A stretch of 64,000 nt of DNA from Streptomyces changanensis (GTDB lineage Bacteria; Actinomycetota; Actinomycetes; Streptomycetales; Streptomycetaceae), in NCBI RefSeq assembly GCF_024600715.1, contig NZ_CP102332.1:3782001-3846000 (forward strand). The letters are read 5' to 3'. Each line of letters starts with the position of its first letter. Position 1 is the first letter of the stretch. Of the stretch, positions 1-10,601 are shown in pieces. The notes under the pieces are model-generated. The model worked only from the letters and a program-made list of their open reading frames with translations, had not been told where the DNA came from and ran no database searches. A program made the translations under genes and the position numbers.

Positions 1-623
1 GGGGCATCGCGATCTGCTCGACGGTCCCGTCCGTCCTGCACGAGCTGCGCGAGGTGACCAGGCGCTACTACGGCGACGTCCCGGCGGTCCTCGTCGAGCC
101 CGGCATCAAGACGGGCGTCCCCGTCCTCACGGACAACCCCAAGGAGGTCGGCGCCGACCGGATCATCAACTCGGCGGCGGCGGTCGAGCTGTACGGCGGC
201 CCGGCGATCGTCGTCGACTTCGGCACGGCGACGACGTTCGACGCGGTGAGCGCGCGCGGCGAGTACGTGGGCGGGGTGATCGCGCCCGGCATCGAGATCT
301 CCGTCGAGGCGCTGGGCGTCCGCGGCGCGCAGCTGCGCAAGATCGAGGTGACGCGGCCGCGCGGCGTCATCGGCAAGAACACCGTCGAGGCGATGCAGTC
401 GGGCATCATCTACGGCTTCGCGGGCCAGGTCGACGGCGTCGTCGCCCGCATGCGGCAGGAGCTGGTCGGCCCGGACGGCGACCCCTCCGACGTCACCGTC
501 ATCGCCACGGGCGGCCTGGCGCCGATGGTGCTCGGCGAGGCGAAGCTGATCGACGAGCACGAGCCGTGGCTGACCCTGATCGGCCTGCGCCTGGTGTACG
601 AGCGGAACGTCTCCCGCCTGTAG
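1..623 (+). CDS. coaX: Type III pantothenate kinase, 5' end outside window
   Basis: This is the C-terminal 206 codons of a type III pantothenate kinase, the first enzyme of coenzyme A synthesis (ATP-dependent phosphorylation of pantothenate, cytoplasmic). The reading frame is open from base 3 at the window edge, so the GTG at 54 is internal and not the start. Recognisable family blocks are GADRIIN near the start, the phosphate/ATP-binding segment VVDFGTATTFD, the block GGVIAPGI and the late IATGGLA segment. The family usually has about 250-265 residues, so roughly 55 residues are missing to the left. It ends in LRLVYERN, typical of the family C-terminus. No frame damage is seen. About 200 bases of G+C-rich spacer follow before the next gene. 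Confidence 0.93.
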   Translation, partial: GIAICSTVPSVLHELREVTRRYYGDVPAVLVEPGIKTGVPVLTDNPKEVGADRIINSAAAVELYGGPAIVVDFGTATTFDAVSARGEYVGGVIAPGIEISVEALGVRGAQLRKIEVTRPRGVIGKNTVEAMQSGIIYGFAGQVDGVVARMRQELVGPDGDPSDVTVIATGGLAPMVLGEAKLIDEHEPWLTLIGLRLVYERNVSRL

Positions 624-830
624 CCCGCCGTACCGCCCGGCGGCCGTACGCCGCGCCGGCACGGAGCCCCGCCCGCCGGCAGTCCACGACGTGCGGGCCC
701 GGTCGCCGTACGCCCCACCCCGCCCGGCCGCCACACGGCGGCCGGGCGCGGCCGTACCCGGCCAGGCACCCGGCAACGCGCCCGGCGCCCCCTGCACGAA
801 CTTTGTCCGATAAGCACGTATTGTCAGTAC

Positions 831-1463
831 ATGCCCACGCCATACGGATCACGAGGCGGCCTGGCGTTCAGCGCAGACGAGCTGCGTGTGCTGCGACGCG
901 CCCTGGGACACGCCCTGCACCCGACTCCGCTCGACGGCCAGGACGTCCGGGACTGTCTGCGCCTCTCCGCAGCCGTGGAGGAGGCGGCCCGCGAGGGGGA
1001 CCGGCTGAGGGCCTTCGTCCTGGCCGACCTGGCCCGCTACCGCGCCTCCCTCCCCGGTGCCGCCGCCGGCTACCTGGAGCTGCTCCGGGAGGCCCTGGCC
1101 GCCGGGTACGTCCCCCGCGCCGAGGACCTCGCCGCCCTGCGCGGCCTGCGCGCCACGCCCGCCGCGGCGGCGCTGCTCGCCCGCTGCGAGGCCCCCGCCG
1201 GGCGCTCTGCGCGCACCCGGTCGGCCCGCCCACGCCCGGCGGCGACCACGGCGGCGACCATCCCCGCCCCCGCCGGCCCGCGGGCGCGGCTCTTCGTCCT
1301 GCCGGGCGGCCGCAGCGAGGAGGAGGGCGAGCCGAGGAAGCCGCAGCCGCCCAAGCCGTCGTCCCCCACCCCGGCCGAGCGCCCCGTACCCAAGCCGTCC
1401 GAGGTCTTCCCGCCGCGCCGGCGCCCCGCCCCGCCCCCGTCGGAGAAACGGGTCGCGGGGTAG
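831..1463 (+). CDS. Conserved actinobacterial hypothetical protein
   Basis: A 210-residue protein of unknown function. The first ~120 residues are rich in Leu, Ala and Arg and look alpha-helical (FSADELRVLRRALGHAL, then VEEAAREGDRLRAFVLADLARYRASLPG), ending in a helical block containing LLREALAAGY. The last ~90 residues are low-complexity Pro/Arg/Ala/Lys and probably disordered. There is no signal peptide or membrane segment, so it is probably cytoplasmic. The ATG at 831 sits just after an AT-richer stretch (TATTGT at 820-825) that could be the -10 of a leaderless promoter; no clear ribosome-binding site is present. It lies 14 bases upstream of the small membrane protein at 1478 and may be cotranscribed with it. 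I do not recognise a characterised relative. Confidence 0.75.
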   Translation: MPTPYGSRGGLAFSADELRVLRRALGHALHPTPLDGQDVRDCLRLSAAVEEAAREGDRLRAFVLADLARYRASLPGAAAGYLELLREALAAGYVPRAEDLAALRGLRATPAAAALLARCEAPAGRSARTRSARPRPAATTAATIPAPAGPRARLFVLPGGRSEEEGEPRKPQPPKPSSPTPAERPVPKPSEVFPPRRRPAPPPSEKRVAG

Positions 1464-1477
1464 CTAGTCTGGATGCC

Positions 1478-1666
1478 ATGGACTACGTATCCGCGCTCCT
1501 TCCGCCCGTGGTGATGGCCGTCTTCTTCACCGCGGTCGTGGTGACGATCGTCAAGAGCCAGGGCGGCCCGAACAAGACCAAGGAGGACGCGGCCGTCGAG
1601 GCGGCGTTTGCGCGCGCCGAGTCGGTGCGCCAGGCCGACGGTTCGGCGGAGCCGGGCAAGGCCTGA
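1478..1666 (+). CDS. Small single-pass membrane protein (62 aa)
   Basis: A 62-residue protein starting at ATG 1478. Residues about 5-26 (VSALLPPVVMAVFFTAVVVTIV) form one hydrophobic helix, followed by KSQGG and a charged C-terminal tail with KTKEDAAVEAAFARAESVRQ that is likely cytoplasmic and helical. The start is internal to a longer open frame, but upstream codons read Arg/Pro-rich nonsense in antisense of the previous gene, and the hydrophobic helix plus the strong terminator directly downstream support a real short gene. Function unknown; such one-helix proteins are common and conserved in streptomycetes. Confidence 0.7.
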   Translation: MDYVSALLPPVVMAVFFTAVVVTIVKSQGGPNKTKEDAAVEAAFARAESVRQADGSAEPGKA

Positions 1667-1700
1667 CCTCCTGACGGCCCTCCCGGAGGGCCTCCTTCGA

Positions 1701-1736
1701 GGACGTACGACGCGTTTCGCGTCGTACGTCCTTTTT
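1701..1736 (+). terminator. Intrinsic terminator
   Basis: Perfect 14-bp stem (left arm 1701-1714, right arm 1718-1731) with a TTT loop, followed by TTTTT at 1732-1736. This is the clearest Rho-independent terminator in this part of the window and closes the unit ending with the small membrane protein. Confidence 0.92.
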
Positions 1737-1784
1737 GTCACGTCAATAGCTGTTCCTTCCGGGTAATCCCACTATGGTGGCGGT

Positions 1785-2798
1785 GTGCCCCGTCCCTTGG
1801 GAGAGCTGGAAGACGCCGTCATGACGCGCGTCTGGCAATGGAACCGTCCTGTCACCGTCCGGGAAGTCCTGGAGGATCTCCAGCGGGAACGGTCCATCGC
1901 CTACACCACGGTCATGACCGTGCTGGACAATCTCCACCAGAAGGGCTGGGTGCGCAGGGAAGTCGTCGGCCGGGCCTATCGATATACGGCGGTCTCCACG
2001 CGCGCGGCCTACTCGGCCGCACTGATGAACGAAGCGTGGTCCCAGAGCGACAACCCCGCGGCAGCGCTCGTCGCCTTCTTCGGCATGATGTCGTCCGAGC
2101 AGCGGGAAGCGCTGAACGACGCGATCCGGATCGTCCAGCGCGACACCCCGGAAGGACCGGGCGAAGTACCGGAAGGCCCCGCCCGCCCCGAACGCGAAAC
2201 AGCGGGAAATGCCGCCGGGCCGGAGCGCGGAGAACCGCCGAATGCGTCGGCGGAAGGCATTGGTCCGGACATCCCCGCACGTACGCCCCCGCACACGAAC
2301 CACGCACCCGGCGACGAGTCGTCACCGCCACCGACGGGACCGGTCACCGCCACCGCTCCGGATGCGGCGGAATCCACGAACCGGTACGCCGGACCACCAC
2401 CGTCCGGACCGCCGTCACCCACGGAAAACGCCCCCACCGACGCCGGAACACCCTCCTCCGTAGCGGACGCCCCGGAGCGGCGCGGGGAAGTGGGCCCGGA
2501 CGGGGACGGCACCCCACCGCGCGGCGCCGTGGCGGCCACACCCGGCTCGACTCCGCCCCCCGCACCAGCCACGCCCCCCGCCCCGGCCCCGGCCCCGGCA
2601 CCGGTCACGCCGCCCGCACCGGCCACGCCCCCCGCCGCGGCTCCGGCCCCCGACGCGCCCCCGCCCCCCGACGCCGCCGCGCCGCCCGGTCCGGCGGACG
2701 CCCGGTCCGGGGGAGGGCCCGACTCCGGCGGTCGTCCCGACGCCGACGGCGCCCGACGGGGCCAGGGTGCCCACCGGCCACCCGGCGCGGAGCGATAG
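1785..2798 (+). CDS. BlaI/MecI/CopY-family regulator with long Pro/Ala-rich tail
   Basis: Residues 1-120 match the BlaI/MecI/CopY winged-helix family: the GELEDAVMTRVWQW opening, the recognition region YTTVMTVLDNLHQKGWVRRE, then RAYRYTAV and the C-terminal dimerisation helices ending near SEQREALNDAIRIVQ. Family members repress beta-lactamase or other stress genes and are inactivated by proteolysis. The GTG start at 1785 lies a few bases after TATGGT (1774-1779), a leaderless-type arrangement. Family proteins are usually 120-145 residues; this frame runs on for about 215 more residues of Pro/Ala/Gly/Thr-rich, probably disordered sequence before stopping 12 bases ahead of the next gene. No membrane BlaR-type sensor is adjacent. 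The tail could be real or could reflect loss of the ancestral stop codon. Confidence 0.85.
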   Translation: MPRPLGELEDAVMTRVWQWNRPVTVREVLEDLQRERSIAYTTVMTVLDNLHQKGWVRREVVGRAYRYTAVSTRAAYSAALMNEAWSQSDNPAAALVAFFGMMSSEQREALNDAIRIVQRDTPEGPGEVPEGPARPERETAGNAAGPERGEPPNASAEGIGPDIPARTPPHTNHAPGDESSPPPTGPVTATAPDAAESTNRYAGPPPSGPPSPTENAPTDAGTPSSVADAPERRGEVGPDGDGTPPRGAVAATPGSTPPPAPATPPAPAPAPAPVTPPAPATPPAAAPAPDAPPPPDAAAPPGPADARSGGGPDSGGRPDADGARRGQGAHRPPGAER

Positions 2799-2809
2799 CG
2801 TTCGCAGGC

Positions 2810-3382
2810 ATGTCCTCCACGTCATCCGCGTCCGCCCCGACCCCGCCCTCCCCGGACCCCTCCGGGAATGCCCGCGCGAAAGCCGTCACCGTCCGCCGGG
2901 CGAGGACCGCGGACGTCGCCGCGGTCCGCCGGCTCGTCGACCCCTTCGTCACGCGCGGCATCCTCCTCGACAAAGCGACCGTGACGCTTTACGAGGACAT
3001 CCAGGAGTTCTGGGTAGCGGAACGCGACGAAGACGCTACGGTCGTGGGTTGCGGCGCACTCCACGTGATGTGGGAAGATCTCGCCGAAGTGCGCACTCTC
3101 GCCGTGGACCCCGACTTCAGGGGAGCGGGCGTCGGCCATCAGGTGCTGGACAAGTTGCTGCACACCGCCCGCTGGCTCGGGGTGCGCCGGGTATTCTGCC
3201 TCACCTTCGAAGTGGACTTCTTCGCGAAGCACGGGTTCGTCGAGATCGGCGAGACGCCTGTGGACGGAGATGTCTACAGCGAGCTGCTGCGTTCCTATGA
3301 CGAGGGTGTCGCCGAGTTCCTCGGTCTCGAACGGGTGAAGCCGAACACCTTGGGCAACAGTCGCATGCTTCTGCACCTGTGA
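2810..3382 (+). CDS. argA: Short-form N-acetylglutamate synthase (GNAT)
   Basis: A 190-residue GNAT acetyltransferase predicted to make N-acetyl-L-glutamate from acetyl-CoA and glutamate, the first step of arginine synthesis. After a disordered ~30-residue Ser/Pro start, the sequence follows the mycobacterial short NAGS (Rv2747 type) closely: LVDPFV, LYEDIQEFWVAE, GCGALHVMWEDLAEVRTLAVD, the acetyl-CoA loop RGAGVGHQVL, FFAKHGF and the C-terminal KPNTLGNSRMLLHL. ATG 2810 is chosen because in-frame sequence further upstream overlaps the previous gene in antisense character. It lies 12 bases after the BlaI-type gene and 143 bases before lsr2, so it may be cotranscribed with the regulator. Assignment to NAGS rather than a generic GNAT rests on the long family match. 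Confidence 0.9.
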   Translation: MSSTSSASAPTPPSPDPSGNARAKAVTVRRARTADVAAVRRLVDPFVTRGILLDKATVTLYEDIQEFWVAERDEDATVVGCGALHVMWEDLAEVRTLAVDPDFRGAGVGHQVLDKLLHTARWLGVRRVFCLTFEVDFFAKHGFVEIGETPVDGDVYSELLRSYDEGVAEFLGLERVKPNTLGNSRMLLHL

Positions 3383-3455
3383 CCCTGCCCGCAGGGCGAT
3401 CCCTATGTCCGAATCGCGTATGTTTCCCGCGTTCTCGCGGTTCTGAACCTGTGCC

Positions 3456-3461
3456 TAGGGT
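3456..3461 (+). promoter_or_regulatory. Candidate -10 box for lsr2
   Basis: TAGGGT about 65 bases ahead of the lsr2 start, in a locally AT-rich patch (roughly 3450-3525) that stands out from the surrounding G+C. No convincing -35 is visible at the usual distance, so this is only a candidate. Confidence 0.4.
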
Positions 3462-3525
3462 TTGTGTTTTCCAGAGAAAAGCGGTTTCCTTTCCGCGTAC
3501 TGCATTTTCGATGAAAGGAAATCCG

Positions 3526-3861
3526 GTGGCACAGAAGGTTCAGGTCCTTCTTGTCGACGACCTCGACGGCGGCGAGGCGGACGAGACGGTGACGTTCGCT
3601 CTGGACGGCAAGACCTACGAGATCGACCTCACCACCGCCAACGCGGACAAGCTCCGCACCCTGCTCGAGCCGTACACCAAGAGCGGCCGGCGCACCGGTG
3701 GCCGTACCGCGGGTGGCCGCGGCAAGGGTCGCGCGGCGGCGAACGGCAGCCAGGACACCGCGAAGATCCGCGCCTGGGCCAAGGAGAACGGCTACAACGT
3801 GAACGACCGCGGTCGCGTGCCGGCGGAGATCAAGCAGGCGTACGAGGACGCCAACCGCTGA
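3526..3861 (+). CDS. lsr2: Lsr2 nucleoid-associated xenogeneic silencer
   Basis: A 111-residue Lsr2 protein, which dimerises through an N-terminal beta/alpha domain and binds the minor groove of AT-rich DNA, silencing horizontally acquired and specialised-metabolite genes. The N-terminal domain covers about residues 1-55 (QKVQVLLVDDLDG, VTFALDGKTYEIDL, LRTLLEPY); a Gly/Arg/Thr-rich linker spans 56-75; the C-terminal DNA-binding domain carries IRAWAKENGYNVNDRGR with the AT-hook-like RGR at 95-97. GTG 3526 is preferred over the in-frame ATG at 3511 because AAAGGAAA (3512-3519) sits at ribosome-binding distance and the protein then begins MAQKVQV as in relatives. The 3' end overlaps the convergent damaged gene by 32 bases. 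Confidence 0.97.
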   Translation: MAQKVQVLLVDDLDGGEADETVTFALDGKTYEIDLTTANADKLRTLLEPYTKSGRRTGGRTAGGRGKGRAAANGSQDTAKIRAWAKENGYNVNDRGRVPAEIKQAYEDANR

Positions 3862-4512
3862 CCCCGGGCGCACCGGCGCCGGAGGCGCGGCCCTGGATCC
3901 GGCCCTCGGGGCGGGCTCCGTCCCGGACGCCGTCGCCGGCACGGGCCCCGTCGCGGGCACGGGCGCGGGCGGCCAGCAGTCGGGCCCGGTGACACTCCGC
4001 CGCGGCCACCGCGACGAGCCGTACGAGCCCGGAACCGCCCGAGGACGCCGAGAACCCCGCGACCCCCGTGATCCCCGCGAGCGTGGCCTCCACCTCGCGC
4101 CCCGGTACGGGCGGCCGCAGCCAGCCGGCGGCACCGGGCACCTCCCAGCCCGGCGGAGCGGGGCGGCCATCCGGCCGCCCACCCCCCAGGCGGTCAGGTC
4201 CAGGCCCACACCGCCCCACTCCAGCCACTCCAGGAGGCCGGGGAGCTCCTCCGCGCTCCCCGCCGCCACCAGGATCCGCGCCCGCCCGCCGGCGACGGCG
4301 ACGGGCCACTCGCCGTCCACGCGCCGGACCACGGCGAGCCCCGCGGCGGCCGGCAGGTCCAGGACGTCGAAGCGGACCCCGGCGAGCAGCCCGGCCGGCG
4401 GTCCCGCCACCGCGGGCCAGCCCAGCCGGTCCGCGTACCAGCGGGCGACGCACGCCCCGTCCGCGGGACGTCCGTCGAGCGGTGTGCGCGGGGGAGGGAC
4501 GGTGGGCGTCAT
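3830..4512 (-). pseudogene. SCO3374-family gene split by a frameshift
   Basis: On the minus strand the first ~118 codons from ATG 4512 read as an SCO3374-family protein (VARWYADRLGWPAV, GVRFDVLDLPA, AAGSAEELPGLLEWLEWG, ending GGRMAAPL). The family sequence then continues in a different frame (PPGWEVPGAAGWLRPP, PGREVEATL, LVRLVAVAAAECHRARLL) down to a stop at 3830. The switch is at about 4153-4158, where CTCCGCCG reads as if one C were missing from CTCCCGCCG. Rejoined, the protein would be about 227 residues, near the family's size. The function of this lineage-restricted family, usually found between lsr2 and clpC, is unknown. It may be a true mutation or a sequencing error in a C-rich run. 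Confidence 0.75.
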
Positions 4513-4941
4513 GCCCGGGGGAACTCCCGGCCTCCCGTCGAGGTTACGCACAGTGGGAGGCCATTGCTGTACGTGATCGAATGGGGGGCGTGCGGGCGCA
4601 CTCGACGGTGCAAGGGTGTTCGCCCGTAGCTGAGGCGGAGGGGGTGCGCCGCATGGACCGCCGGTGGTTCCGGGTAAGACATCCCTTGTGGGGAGGGGCG
4701 ACACGCGGGCGCGGACGTCTCACGTTCGCCATCGGCGTACAGCCGGTGCGGGTATCTGCCTGGCCTGCGGGAACATCGTCTCGCACCATCGGGTTGGAGC
4801 ATTTGTCGGCGTTCGGGTCAGGAGGCCATCGACGGGTGTCGGCAGTTGGAATGAGCGGTCCCCGCTTGCGGGACTAAGCTGCGGAAGGACAGGGAGGGGA
4901 CCGACCCCTTACTGCCTGACCGCTCTGAGGAGCGATTAACG
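4513..4941. other. clpC upstream region
   Basis: A 429-base stretch without a convincing gene, between the divergently oriented damaged SCO3374-family gene and clpC. It holds the ClgR-type operator described separately and, at 4929-4935, a GAGGAGC ribosome-binding site for clpC. Short open frames here lack coding character. Confidence 0.6.
4724..4737 (+). promoter_or_regulatory. Candidate ClgR operator upstream of clpC
   Basis: GTTCGC-CATCG-GCG matches exactly the GTTCGC-N5-GCG motif described for ClgR, the activator of clp and lon genes in Streptomyces. It lies 205 bases ahead of clpC, which is a known member of the ClgR regulon in relatives. A weaker copy (GTTCGC-N5-GCT) occurs at 4618-4631. 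Binding is inferred from the motif only. Confidence 0.6.
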
Positions 4942-7467
<2,526 letters not shown>

Positions 7468-7517
7468 CACCGGACGTGTGACACCCGGGGCGTGACCCGT
7501 CGCGCCGAGCGGTGAGA

Positions 7518-7566
7518 GGGCTGCCCCCTCGGACTGGACCTCCAGTCCGAGGGGGCAGCCCCTTTT
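7518..7566 (+). terminator. Strong intrinsic terminator after clpC
   Basis: Perfect 21-bp stem (7518-7538 with 7541-7561), a two-base loop, and TTTT after one C. It lies 50 bases past the clpC stop and separates clpC from the convergent carboxypeptidase gene. Confidence 0.94.
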
Positions 7567-7652
7567 CGTGCCCGCAGGCCCTCCGGCCCGCGGCTCCGGC
7601 GGCCCCCCGGTGCCGGCGGCCTCCGGCCCCGGGCCCTCCGGGGGACTGGCGG

Positions 7653-9278
7653 TCAGCAGAGGGCGTGCGGCTTCCGCCAGGCGCACTCCAGGCCGGTCGT
7701 CGCCGGGTCGGCCTGCCGCCGTGCCCCCGCGTCGTCGGCGCGGGCGGCCCGGATCGTCCCCGCGGCCGTGTCGGAGGAGGCCAGCGTGACGACCACGGCG
7801 TCCTCGACGCTCTTCACCGACGACGCCAGGTGGTTGTTCAGCACGACGCTGTACACCAGACGGCGTCCGGCGGCGTCCGTGACGTACCCCGCGAGGGCCG
7901 AGGCGCCGGTCAGGGTGCCGGTCTTGGCGCGGGCGTTCAGCGCCGCCGGGGTGCCGCACATGCGGCCGCGCAGGGTCCCGCCGACGGCCCGGTCCTGCGC
8001 GCAGGCCACCGGCAGGGAGGCGTACCAGTCGGCGAACCACGGGGCGTCCTGCACGGCGAGGAGGAGCCGCGTCAGCTGGGCGGCGGGGAAGAGGTTCATC
8101 CGCGACAGACCGGAGCCGTCCACCTGGCGCAGCCGCCCGGTGTCGACGCCCTCCTTCCCCAGGTACGCGTCGATGGCGGCGAGGCCCGCCTCCCAGCTGC
8201 CGCTGCCGGAGACCTCGTACCCCATGGCCTTGGTGAGGGCCTCGGCGTGCATGTTGTTCGACAGCTTCATGAAGGGCAGCAGCAGCTCCCGCAGCGGCAT
8301 CGACCGGTGCGCCGCCAGGGACCGGGCCGCGGCCGGGGTGGGCAGGCCCAGCCGGACGGGGCCGTCGACGCGTACGCCGTGGGCGGCGAGCGCGTCGGCG
8401 AAGACCGCCGTGGCGTACCCGGTCGGCTCGTCGACGGTGATCCACTCCTTGGTCGGGGAGGCCCCGACGGGGATCTCGCCGGTGATCACGAGGGTGTTCG
8501 TGCCGTGGGCGCGGGTGATGGCGAGCGTGTCGGGGCGGCCGGCGGCGACGGTCGTGGCGCGGTTGTCGACGCGCACGTAGTCGGTGCGCGGTGTCAGGGT
8601 GACCGCCGGGCGCCGTCCGGCGGTGGCCGCGGCGGCCGCCTCGACGATGAGGGTGCCGGAGTCGTAGTCCGTGTCCGGGGCGAGGGTCAGCGGGGAGATC
8701 TGCGCGGAGTAGTACGACGACTCGTCGTCCGCGGCCCACGAGCGGCCCAGCCGGTGGGTGTCGAAGCGGGTGTCGTCCGCGACGAGGCGCCCGGTGACGC
8801 GCCGGACGCCCGCGGCGGCGACCCGCGCGGCGAGCCGGTCGTAGTCGGCGGCGAGGGTGGTCGGGTCGCCGGTGCCGCGCAGGTACAGGTCGCCGTGGAG
8901 CGTCCCGCGGTGGCTGCGGCCGGTGGCCAGTACCTCCGTGGTGAACCGGTGGTCGGGGCCGAGGACCGCCATCGCCGCCGCGGAGGTGGGGATCTTGGTG
9001 GTGGAGGCCGGCATGAGGCGGTCCCCGCCGTCGCGCTGGTACAGCGTGGCGCCGGTGGCGGCGTCGGCGACGACGACGCCCGCGGCGGCCCCGTCGAGGC
9101 GGGGGTCGGTGAGGATCCGGTCGATGGCGCCCTTCAGCCCGGTGTCGGACGGCCCGGCGTCCGCCGGCTCTCCCGCCAGGCCCTGCACGGTCCAGGTGAG
9201 GAGCGCGGCCAGGCCGAGGGCGGTGCCCCGGGCGGCGAGGGACTTGCGCGTCTTCGTGGTGCGCGTCACGGGTCTCAT
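7653..9278 (-). CDS. dacB: D-alanyl-D-alanine carboxypeptidase/endopeptidase (PBP4 type, S13)
   Basis: A 541-residue penicillin-binding protein of the S13/DacB family that trims or cleaves peptidoglycan cross-links outside the membrane. The N-terminus has basic residues (VTRTTKTRKSLAARG) and a hydrophobic segment (ALGLAALLTW), a signal peptide or anchor. The three active-site motifs are visible: SxxK as STTK at 92-95, SxN as LSNNM, and KTG in RAKTGTLTGA. The large insert between motifs 1 and 2 typical of S13 enzymes is present. ATG 9278 is preferred to the upstream GTG at 9302 because it places the basic stretch at the N-terminus. It faces the M23 peptidase gene divergently, and both fit cell-wall remodelling. 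Confidence 0.93.
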   Translation of the reverse strand: MRPVTRTTKTRKSLAARGTALGLAALLTWTVQGLAGEPADAGPSDTGLKGAIDRILTDPRLDGAAAGVVVADAATGATLYQRDGGDRLMPASTTKIPTSAAAMAVLGPDHRFTTEVLATGRSHRGTLHGDLYLRGTGDPTTLAADYDRLAARVAAAGVRRVTGRLVADDTRFDTHRLGRSWAADDESSYYSAQISPLTLAPDTDYDSGTLIVEAAAAATAGRRPAVTLTPRTDYVRVDNRATTVAAGRPDTLAITRAHGTNTLVITGEIPVGASPTKEWITVDEPTGYATAVFADALAAHGVRVDGPVRLGLPTPAAARSLAAHRSMPLRELLLPFMKLSNNMHAEALTKAMGYEVSGSGSWEAGLAAIDAYLGKEGVDTGRLRQVDGSGLSRMNLFPAAQLTRLLLAVQDAPWFADWYASLPVACAQDRAVGGTLRGRMCGTPAALNARAKTGTLTGASALAGYVTDAAGRRLVYSVVLNNHLASSVKSVEDAVVVTLASSDTAAGTIRAARADDAGARRQADPATTGLECAWRKPHALC

Positions 9279-9721
9279 GCGACCTGAGGATCCCGGAGCC
9301 ACGGCCCCTCAGGAAGTAGGCGGAGCCGGTTCCCCGTGACGATGCGCACAGGGCAAACCGGACGTACTAGGGGGAATAGTGATCCGGCGGCCGAAGTGAT
9401 CTTGCCATGCGGTCTCCCGGCGGGGGTCGCGGCGCGGAGCGGCGGGGGAGGGCGGGGTCGGTGTGGCCGCCGGGTGGGGTGGGGCGGGGGTCCGGCCTTG
9501 GACATGAGGGGTGTCTGACCCTTTTGTCCGCATTTTCCTGCGTCGGGTGCGACCCCGCCCTTCGCGTCAAGTGTGCGCGTCACACCGCGTCCGCTACGAC
9601 CGGACGTCGTAGAACGGGCGTTTGGGACATGCCGGGAGAAGCCGGTACCAAGGATGACCGAAGGCCCGGTGCGCCGCTCGCACCGGGTCGGTCCTTGTCC
9701 CCGCCCCGGAGGTTCCCCTCG
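9279..9721. other. Divergent promoter region, dacB / M23 peptidase
   Basis: A 443-base region between two divergent cell-wall genes. The part near the peptidase has AT-richer patches (around 9518-9540 and 9580-9620) likely to hold its promoter. I looked for the ydaO/yuaA c-di-AMP riboswitch that often precedes such genes in actinobacteria and could not find its conserved core. Confidence 0.5.
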
Positions 9722-10465
9722 ATGTCGCACGCCAAGCACCCCGCCCGTAACGCCGCCGTCGCCCTCGTCGCCGCCGGCATGGGAGCCACGATGGTGTTCG
9801 GTGCCGGTGCGTCGGCCGTCGCGGCCGAGGCGCGGGCCCCGTTCGCCCTGGACACCGCCACCGCCGTCGCGGCCCAGGCGTCCGCCCAGGCCCAGGCCGC
9901 CCACCAGGCCGCCGTCGCGAAGGCCGCGCAGGCCGCGAAGGCGCAGGCCGCCCAGGCGAAGGCCGCGGCCGCGAAGAAGGCCGCCGTCGCCAAGGCCGCG
10001 GCCGCCAAGAAGGCCGCGGCGAAGAAGGCCGCCGCCGCCAAGGCAGTCGACTGGGTCAAGCCGGTCAGCGGTTACAAGCTCACGGCCGGCTACGCGCAGG
10101 GCGGCGCCATGTGGACGAACAAGCACTCCGGCCAGGACTTCGCCGTCCCCGTCGGCACCCCCGTCAAGGCCACCCACTCGGGCGTGGTCGTGAAGGCCGG
10201 CCCCAACGGCGGCGGCGACGGTCCCGCGTACGGCAACGCCATCGTGATCAAGCACGCGAACGGCACCTACTCGCAGTACGCGCACCTGTCGAAGATCAAG
10301 GTGCACGTCGGTGCCAAGGTGAAGACCGGCCAGCAGATCGCCCGCTCCGGCAACACCGGCAACTCCTCCGGCCCGCACCTGCACTTCGAGATCCGTACGA
10401 CCGCCGACTACGGCTCCTCCGTGAACCCGGCGAAGTTCCTGCGCGCCGAGGGCGTCGTCATCTGA
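9722..10465 (+). CDS. Secreted M23 (LytM) metallopeptidase
   Basis: A 247-residue exported peptidoglycan endopeptidase. Residues 1-35 form a signal peptide (basic start, hydrophobic VALVAAGMGATMVFGAGASA, cleavage after VAA). Residues ~45-108 are an Ala/Lys/Gln low-complexity, coiled-coil-like segment with repeated AAKKAAA, which may bind the wall or act as a spacer. The M23 domain follows (WVKPVSGYKLTAGYAQGG onwards) with zinc ligands in HSGQDFAV (H...D) and the HLHFEI motif near the end. ATG 9722 follows GGAGG (9708-9712). The peptide cleaved is not predictable. It converges on cseC. Confidence 0.95.
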   Translation: MSHAKHPARNAAVALVAAGMGATMVFGAGASAVAAEARAPFALDTATAVAAQASAQAQAAHQAAVAKAAQAAKAQAAQAKAAAAKKAAVAKAAAAKKAAAKKAAAAKAVDWVKPVSGYKLTAGYAQGGAMWTNKHSGQDFAVPVGTPVKATHSGVVVKAGPNGGGDGPAYGNAIVIKHANGTYSQYAHLSKIKVHVGAKVKTGQQIARSGNTGNSSGPHLHFEIRTTADYGSSVNPAKFLRAEGVVI

Positions 10466-10506
10466 CGCACGCGGTCATCCGATCCACGCGGTCGTAGGTC
10501 CACGCG

Positions 10507-10540
10507 TCACGTGATCCGCGCGGTCACGTGATCCGCACGG
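10507..10540. repeat. Two-copy 17-bp tandem repeat
   Basis: Two 17-bp units (10507-10523 and 10524-10540) differing at one base, each containing the palindrome TCACGTGA, with a partial third start after them. It sits between the convergent M23 peptidase and cseC genes. Confidence 0.6.
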
Positions 10541-10549
10541 TCACCTGAC

Positions 10550-10580
10550 GGGAGGCGTCGCCTGACGGGCGGCGCCTCCC
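10550..10580. terminator. Bidirectional hairpin between M23 peptidase and cseC
   Basis: A 13-bp inverted repeat (10550-10562 with 10568-10580, one G-U pair) with a five-base loop and no T tract. Its position between convergent genes suggests termination of one or both. Confidence 0.6.
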
Positions 10581-10601
10581 GGCGTCCGGCCGGGCGGCGG
10601 C

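Noticed and set aside
9303-9721. c-di-AMP (ydaO) riboswitch upstream of the M23 peptidase
   Set aside because: Expected from other actinobacterial wall hydrolases, but I could not find the conserved core motifs.
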